From: Dimorphilus gyrociliatus
Taxonomy: Eukaryota > Annelida > Polychaeta > Dinophilidae
Direction of reading: 5' to 3'
NCBI GenBank assembly: GCA_904063045.1
Contig: CAJFCJ010000005.1
Location: 3,466,165 to 3,530,164 of the forward strand
Length of the DNA stretch: 64,000 nt
The notes under the pieces are model-generated. The model worked only from the letters and a program-made list of their open reading frames with translations, ran no database searches and was not told where the DNA came from. Within the stretch, counting starts at the first letter, position 1, and the number at the start of each line of letters is the position of its first letter. Positions 59,336 to 64,000 of the stretch are shown here, piece after piece. A program made the translations under genes and the position numbers.

Positions 59336-62300
59336 TCAATTGTGTGTAAAAGCTCCTTCTGCATATAGTAAACTTAAAACCCTACTATATAACTCTTTTT
59401 CGCCTACAATTTTCTTAATTTCGTCTTCGGTTGGTTCAAAATTTTCGTCTTTTCCATCATGAAGATGACGAATATCTCCATACACTTGACAAAATTTCTC
59501 CTCTCCTATTTCTTGTTCTAACTCTATTCTTAATTCTTCAATTCTGCTAAATGTATCATTAGGATTTGATGCTAATGCATCTTCGAAAAACTCATCATCA
59601 TCATCATCTTCTTCATTGTTTGCGTTTTTGTCTATAGCTAAATCATCGCCTTCTCTAGTTAACGTAAAAAAGACAGTAGCCATATTTTCTTGAAATTGTT
59701 TCATTTCCTCGTCTAACGATTTGCGAACAACGGGTTTACGCTTCTTCTTCTTCTTCCTTTTTTCACTTCTGGACGTTATTGGCTCGGCGTCATCTGTATT
59801 CAATACGCTTGCATAACTGTCCCGAACGCTTCGAATATCTTCATCATCGCTATTTTCGTCATTGTCTTCCCTGTAGGGATTATTTGTTGATAAATTATTC
59901 ATGAAATTACATAACTTCCCACTTACCCTTCTTTATCAGAGGTGAGTGTTGTATCCAAGCCTGATGTATCAGAAGTTTTAGCTTCTTCTTCATCATCGTC
60001 ATTATTAGCTTCATTATCTTCAGCGTCTTCACCGATTTCATCATCTAAATCTTCCAAACTTTTCGAGACAGATCCAACTTTTTCATTACCGGCCTGTTTG
60101 ATATCTTTATCTTCTAATGTTCTAGTAAACAGCTCACCCAGATCTGGACAGGAACAAGTTTTCAATAGTTTAGCGCTAACATCAAATTTTCCCGTCGCCA
60201 GACTATTGACGACATCTTCCTCGTCGTCAGCCTTATCATCTTCATTTAAGTCAACTTTATCAATTAAACCTTCACTGTCCTTCTGAATAGTAACTGTTTT
60301 GTTAGGCTGATTTCCTTTTTCAAGTGGAGCATTACAAAGATAGCTCAAAACCGATCCAGGTCTTGAATCCCATTGTTCTCTATCATTTTTAATTTCCTCG
60401 TTTTCTAATTTCTTTAATACGGATTCAGATCTTGGTCCCCATTTTTTTCGATCGCTCTCATCTTGATTGTTATCACCTTTGTCATCCAATGGTGCTGAAT
60501 AAAAGATAAGTATTTTCATATAAAATTAATTTCTACTGTTTCATGATGAATAGAAACTGATATTATCCCCTCAAAGCCAATTAATAAAACATTTCTCTTG
60601 AAATAGCAATTACACTAATGCTAGTGTATAATGAAATACTTACTTTCTAATGCAACAGTTTGTTTTTCTAAACTTTTTTCTGCTAATTCTTTCAAGTCAA
60701 CAGGTTTGTCCCATTTTTTATGTTCTTCCAAGAGAGCAGTTTGCTTTTCTAGGCTTTTATCTGCTAATTCTTTTAAATCAACTGGTTCTTCCCACTTTTT
60801 CTCATTTAGCTTCTTTAAAATTTGTTTCTTTTGCAGTTTTCTCGTTTTTTCATCATCGACTCCTATAGCTTCCATAGCAGCCGTTAAGCCATGAGTTTCT
60901 TGTTTACTTCATGAAAATAATGAAAGGTTTGAAAAGAGCTATATTCTAATTAAAAGTGTGTATTCTACCTGGGCATTGCTCCAATAGCATGCATAGCAGC
61001 CGTAATTGGTGGTCCTTCACTGTTACCGAGTATATTATTTAAGATGTGAAAAATATTAAATATTTTTAAGTATTGACGAAGTATTATATTACTTTAATTT
61101 AGGTTTTATAGCTAATCTCTGTTTTTCAATCTCTTCGATTTCCTTTCTCCTTCTCTCCAATTCTTTTTGACGTAGTTTAGCTCTTTGCTCAATTAATTTT
61201 TGCTGAAAAATTGGGTTCATCATATGCATATAACTAATTATATAAAGTATTGTATCAATTATAATATTATTTTACCTGTTCTGCTCTTAAATTTTCTATT
61301 TTCTGTACAAATAATAAAGAAGTAAGAATTTATAATTGTGAAGGTATTGATAATAAATAACCTTATCGAAGGCTAGTTGATCCTGTCCTCTTTTATCTAC
61401 TGAATTTTTATCACGATAATGTTGTAAATCGGCTTTGAATCTTTCTTCATTATTCCTAGCTCCACTGGGAGGTCTTCCCATCTAAAAACCCATTAGAGTC
61501 TAATATTTATAAATAAAAAGACATAAATATATATATTTAACCCCATAAATATCAGCTCTGGCTCTATTTTTATTCTTTAAATACTCGTTTTGTCTTTGTT
61601 GAAATTCAGACAAAACTTTCGCCGCCGAAGCAGCAACTTCTCCTTGTTTTCTGTAGAGTAGAGAGACAAGATATTTAAAAATCGAACGTTTTAAAAAATG
61701 TACACCTATAAAACATCTTAATATGACTAATAGTAGGCAAATTTTCTTCAATAAGGACAACTATGAAAAATTTCGTGTTAATATTACCAAAAATATACTT
61801 GAAAAAAGCACACATCAAACACTATACACGCATGATTTCTTTTTTAAATATATAATATTATTTGATACATAATAAAACAGAAAAAACGTATTTTTCTCTT
61901 TCATTTATGGACTTTCCAAAGCCAAAAGAGGATACACCGAAATGTCGATAAACATATTTTTTATGCAATAGATAAATGGTTTTGTATAATAAAAAAAAAT
62001 TATGAAAAAACACTTTTGTATACGCTCATACAAACAAAAGTATATACTAATACTATGTGTTTTATTGTATGGACATGTTATGTCTACTTACGCTGCGTTT
62101 CTTGCTCTAGCTATTGGGTCTTCAGGTGAAGCTTTAACGACTTTGTTTTTGTTAAATTTATTTAACCATTCGTAATACTTGTCATAATTTCCTAAAATGA
62201 CTTCCTTATGCGGATTGGGGGATTGTCGATTATCTCCAGCCGCAACGGGAAATTTGGCAGGTGCAGGAGATGGAGATGGCGCTTGCTTCCTATCTTCTCC

Positions 62301-64000
62301 TTCCAAAATACTTTTCCAACCAGCTTCTCGTGCTTTATTCATCCTGGCTACCTAATAAAAAATAATAATAATAATGCTACAATTTAACATTATGCCTTAG
62401 CCTTTAACATACTTTTTCCTTATCAGCAAATTCCCTTTGTTTTCTAAGTGCCTCCTAGAAAAAAAGCATAAATGTACATTTTAATGATATTATAAAACTA
62501 TAATTAATTAACTGTTGCATAATCATTAAAAAAGTCTAATAAAAGGATTATGTTTCCTTTTTTCCGGAACAAAATAATAACTGGAATTTTTACAATAAAA
62601 AAAATAGAGCACTAAATCACATTGTTAGTAAGTAAGCTGAAATTAAGAAATAGAGAAAGGAAAAAAAAAGGTTTTTACAGTTTTGTTCTTTTTCTTATTT
62701 TCCTCAGGTTTAGATTTCGATGAAACAATTATCTACGTTTTTTTTTATAAGTAAACTAATTATATTTCGAAAGAAAGAGTTTTCTCTTTTTAACAGAAAG
62801 TCTGTCATTTGTATTACCCTTTTTCTTTCGTCTCTTCTTCTTCCACTTTCCAATTCTTGTTTTCTCTTTTCTAGATCTAACAGGTGTTGTCTATTCTGTG
62901 CTGAAGACGGTCGCTTCAGGGGTGTTGGTACTGGTGTCTTGTTTCTCTTCGGTGCATAGGCTGATGCTGGATTATATCTTGGAGATGGTGCCGGAGTTTT
63001 TCGAGCTAATTAAAAAATTTATAAATGTAAAAGAAATTTTTTTTAAATGATTTATTTTTAAAACCTGCAGATGACGGTCTAGGAGGAGCTTTTATTGGTG
63101 ACGGTTTGACTACTCCATCTATTGGCATCAAGTTCTTCTTAACTTTTACTCCATGCATTACAGTGTGACTAAATTCGTCGAGATATTCCTTTGTAATAAA
63201 TTTTAACAATTAATTAAAAAATCAAGTACAAAGAGCTTATCACTATGCAGAAAGAAATGAGCGTAAAGTTATCTCACCGAGTGACTAAGAAAGTTAACAA
63301 TCCTCTTTTGAAGTAAAGGCTTTTTTAAAATGGCATTTATGGACGGACGATCACCTGGACTTCTTTTCAAGGTCGAGGCTATTAATAATCTTAAATCAGC
63401 TGTATACCGTGGAGGTGGAGGATTATAGCTGCCTCTACTAATTTTCATGATTAGTAGTTTCATATTTCCGGCTTCAAACTTGAAAAAGTATTTATTAAAT
63501 TTTGTATTCTATAAATTCACGAAAGTACTTACTGCATGCTTCAAAGTTGTCAATTCGTATAGAACGCAGCCAAGAGACCAAACATCAGATTTATTATTAT
63601 ACGGTTTATTTTCAACTATTTCAGGAGATAAATAATAAGGTGTTCCAATGCAAGTTTTAGCTAACTCAACAGTAGAATTTAGTACTTTAGCAATTCCAAA
63701 ATCACCCAATTTAACTATACCATTCCTTGTAAGGAAAATGTTCTAAAATAAAGAAGAAGTAGAGATAATCAATTTAAATATATTTAAATTTTAATAGCTC
63801 AATTATTTAATTATCACACCTGAGATTTTATATCCCTATGCAGAATTTTCCTGTCATGAATGTGTTTAACCGATAGACATATTTGAACAAACCAATCAAG
63901 AATCTTTAAAAGGAAGAGAAAATAGAATTTTTAATTAATTTATTAGAAAAAGTAATAGTTTCTTATGGAATAAAATATTTGCTAACTTGTTCTTCAGGGA
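59336..64000 (-). CDS. NEK1: Serine/threonine kinase NEK1, C-terminal part (5' end outside the window)
   Basis: Ciliary and DNA-damage kinase of the NIMA family. Sixteen exons seen, from 63987-64000 (partial) to 59336-59870, including 63820-63903, 63533-63742, 63278-63478, 63065-63188, 62092-62351, 60644-60906 and 59927-60494. About 968 codons are present, with phases consistent. Kinase C-lobe: [10 protein letters not shown] (catalytic loop), [49 protein letters not shown]. Then a basic coiled-coil region ([14 protein letters not shown]), repeated VDLKELA and KSLEKQT units, an acidic tract, [17 protein letters not shown] (conserved motif), and the C-terminal [16 protein letters not shown] domain, which in vertebrates interacts with CFAP410. 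The ATP-binding N-lobe and start lie beyond the right edge. Confidence 0.93.

Noticed and set aside
59942-60286. Serine/leucine-rich open frame on the plus strand
   Set aside because: Antisense shadow of the acidic region of NEK1.

Overview
The window is nuclear DNA of a multicellular animal. It is about 70% A+T by eye, with compact multi-exon genes, mostly GT-AG introns of 50-70 bp, and orthologues of bilaterian genes (NELF-E, SNX1/2, EPB41L5, RASSF7/8, LRRFIP, BLCAP, NEK1). Cilia genes (CFAP210, NEK1, a DNAAF8-like protein), a two-domain small heat-shock protein and SUEL/ShKT secreted proteins suggest a small-genome invertebrate, possibly spiralian. I cannot name the species. Exon models were built by hand from splice sites and phase; each complete multi-exon model gives an uninterrupted reading frame, except where noted.

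Layout. 0.8-2.4 kb: two-domain HSP20 (-). 3.5-5.9 kb: secreted SUEL lectin/ShKT protein (+). 6.1-7.2 kb: NELF-E (-). 7.6-8.9 kb: C2H2 zinc-finger protein (+). 9.3-11.3 kb: SNX1/2 (-), back to back with EPB41L5/Yurt (11.6-17.0 kb, +). 20.1-23.1 kb: coiled-coil gene (-) with four tRNA genes inside one intron. 21.4-26.3 kb: array of thirteen intact and two broken intron-containing tRNA-Thr(UGU) genes on both strands, built from 186-bp units and a 743-bp inverted repeat. 26.7-32.9 kb: 26-exon, 1,537-residue DNAAF8-like protein with about five NDK-like units (-). 33.5-35.3 kb: RASSF7/8 (+). 37.6-40.1 kb: LRRFIP (+). 40.1-46.2 kb: gene-poor AT-rich DNA. 46.2-47.4 kb: two small LPSY/PPxY genes (+). 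48.1-53.9 kb: five genes in tandem on the minus strand (CARD protein, unknown acidic protein, MRPS15, MMAB, BLCAP, in transcription order). 55.0-57.0 kb: CFAP210 (+). 57.7-58.8 kb: intronless class A GPCR (+). 59.3-64.0 kb: NEK1 (-), running off the window edge.

The genes do not form one pathway. Recurrent themes are cilia and axoneme (DNAAF8-like, CFAP210, NEK1, perhaps the coiled-coil gene), endosome and cortex (SNX1/2, EPB41L5, LPSY/PPxY adaptors) and mitochondria (MRPS15, MMAB). Several genes are head-to-head and probably share promoters. The most unusual items are the DNAAF8-like/NDK fusion, the intron-bearing tRNA-Thr array with its inverted repeat, and the SUEL-ShKT protein.
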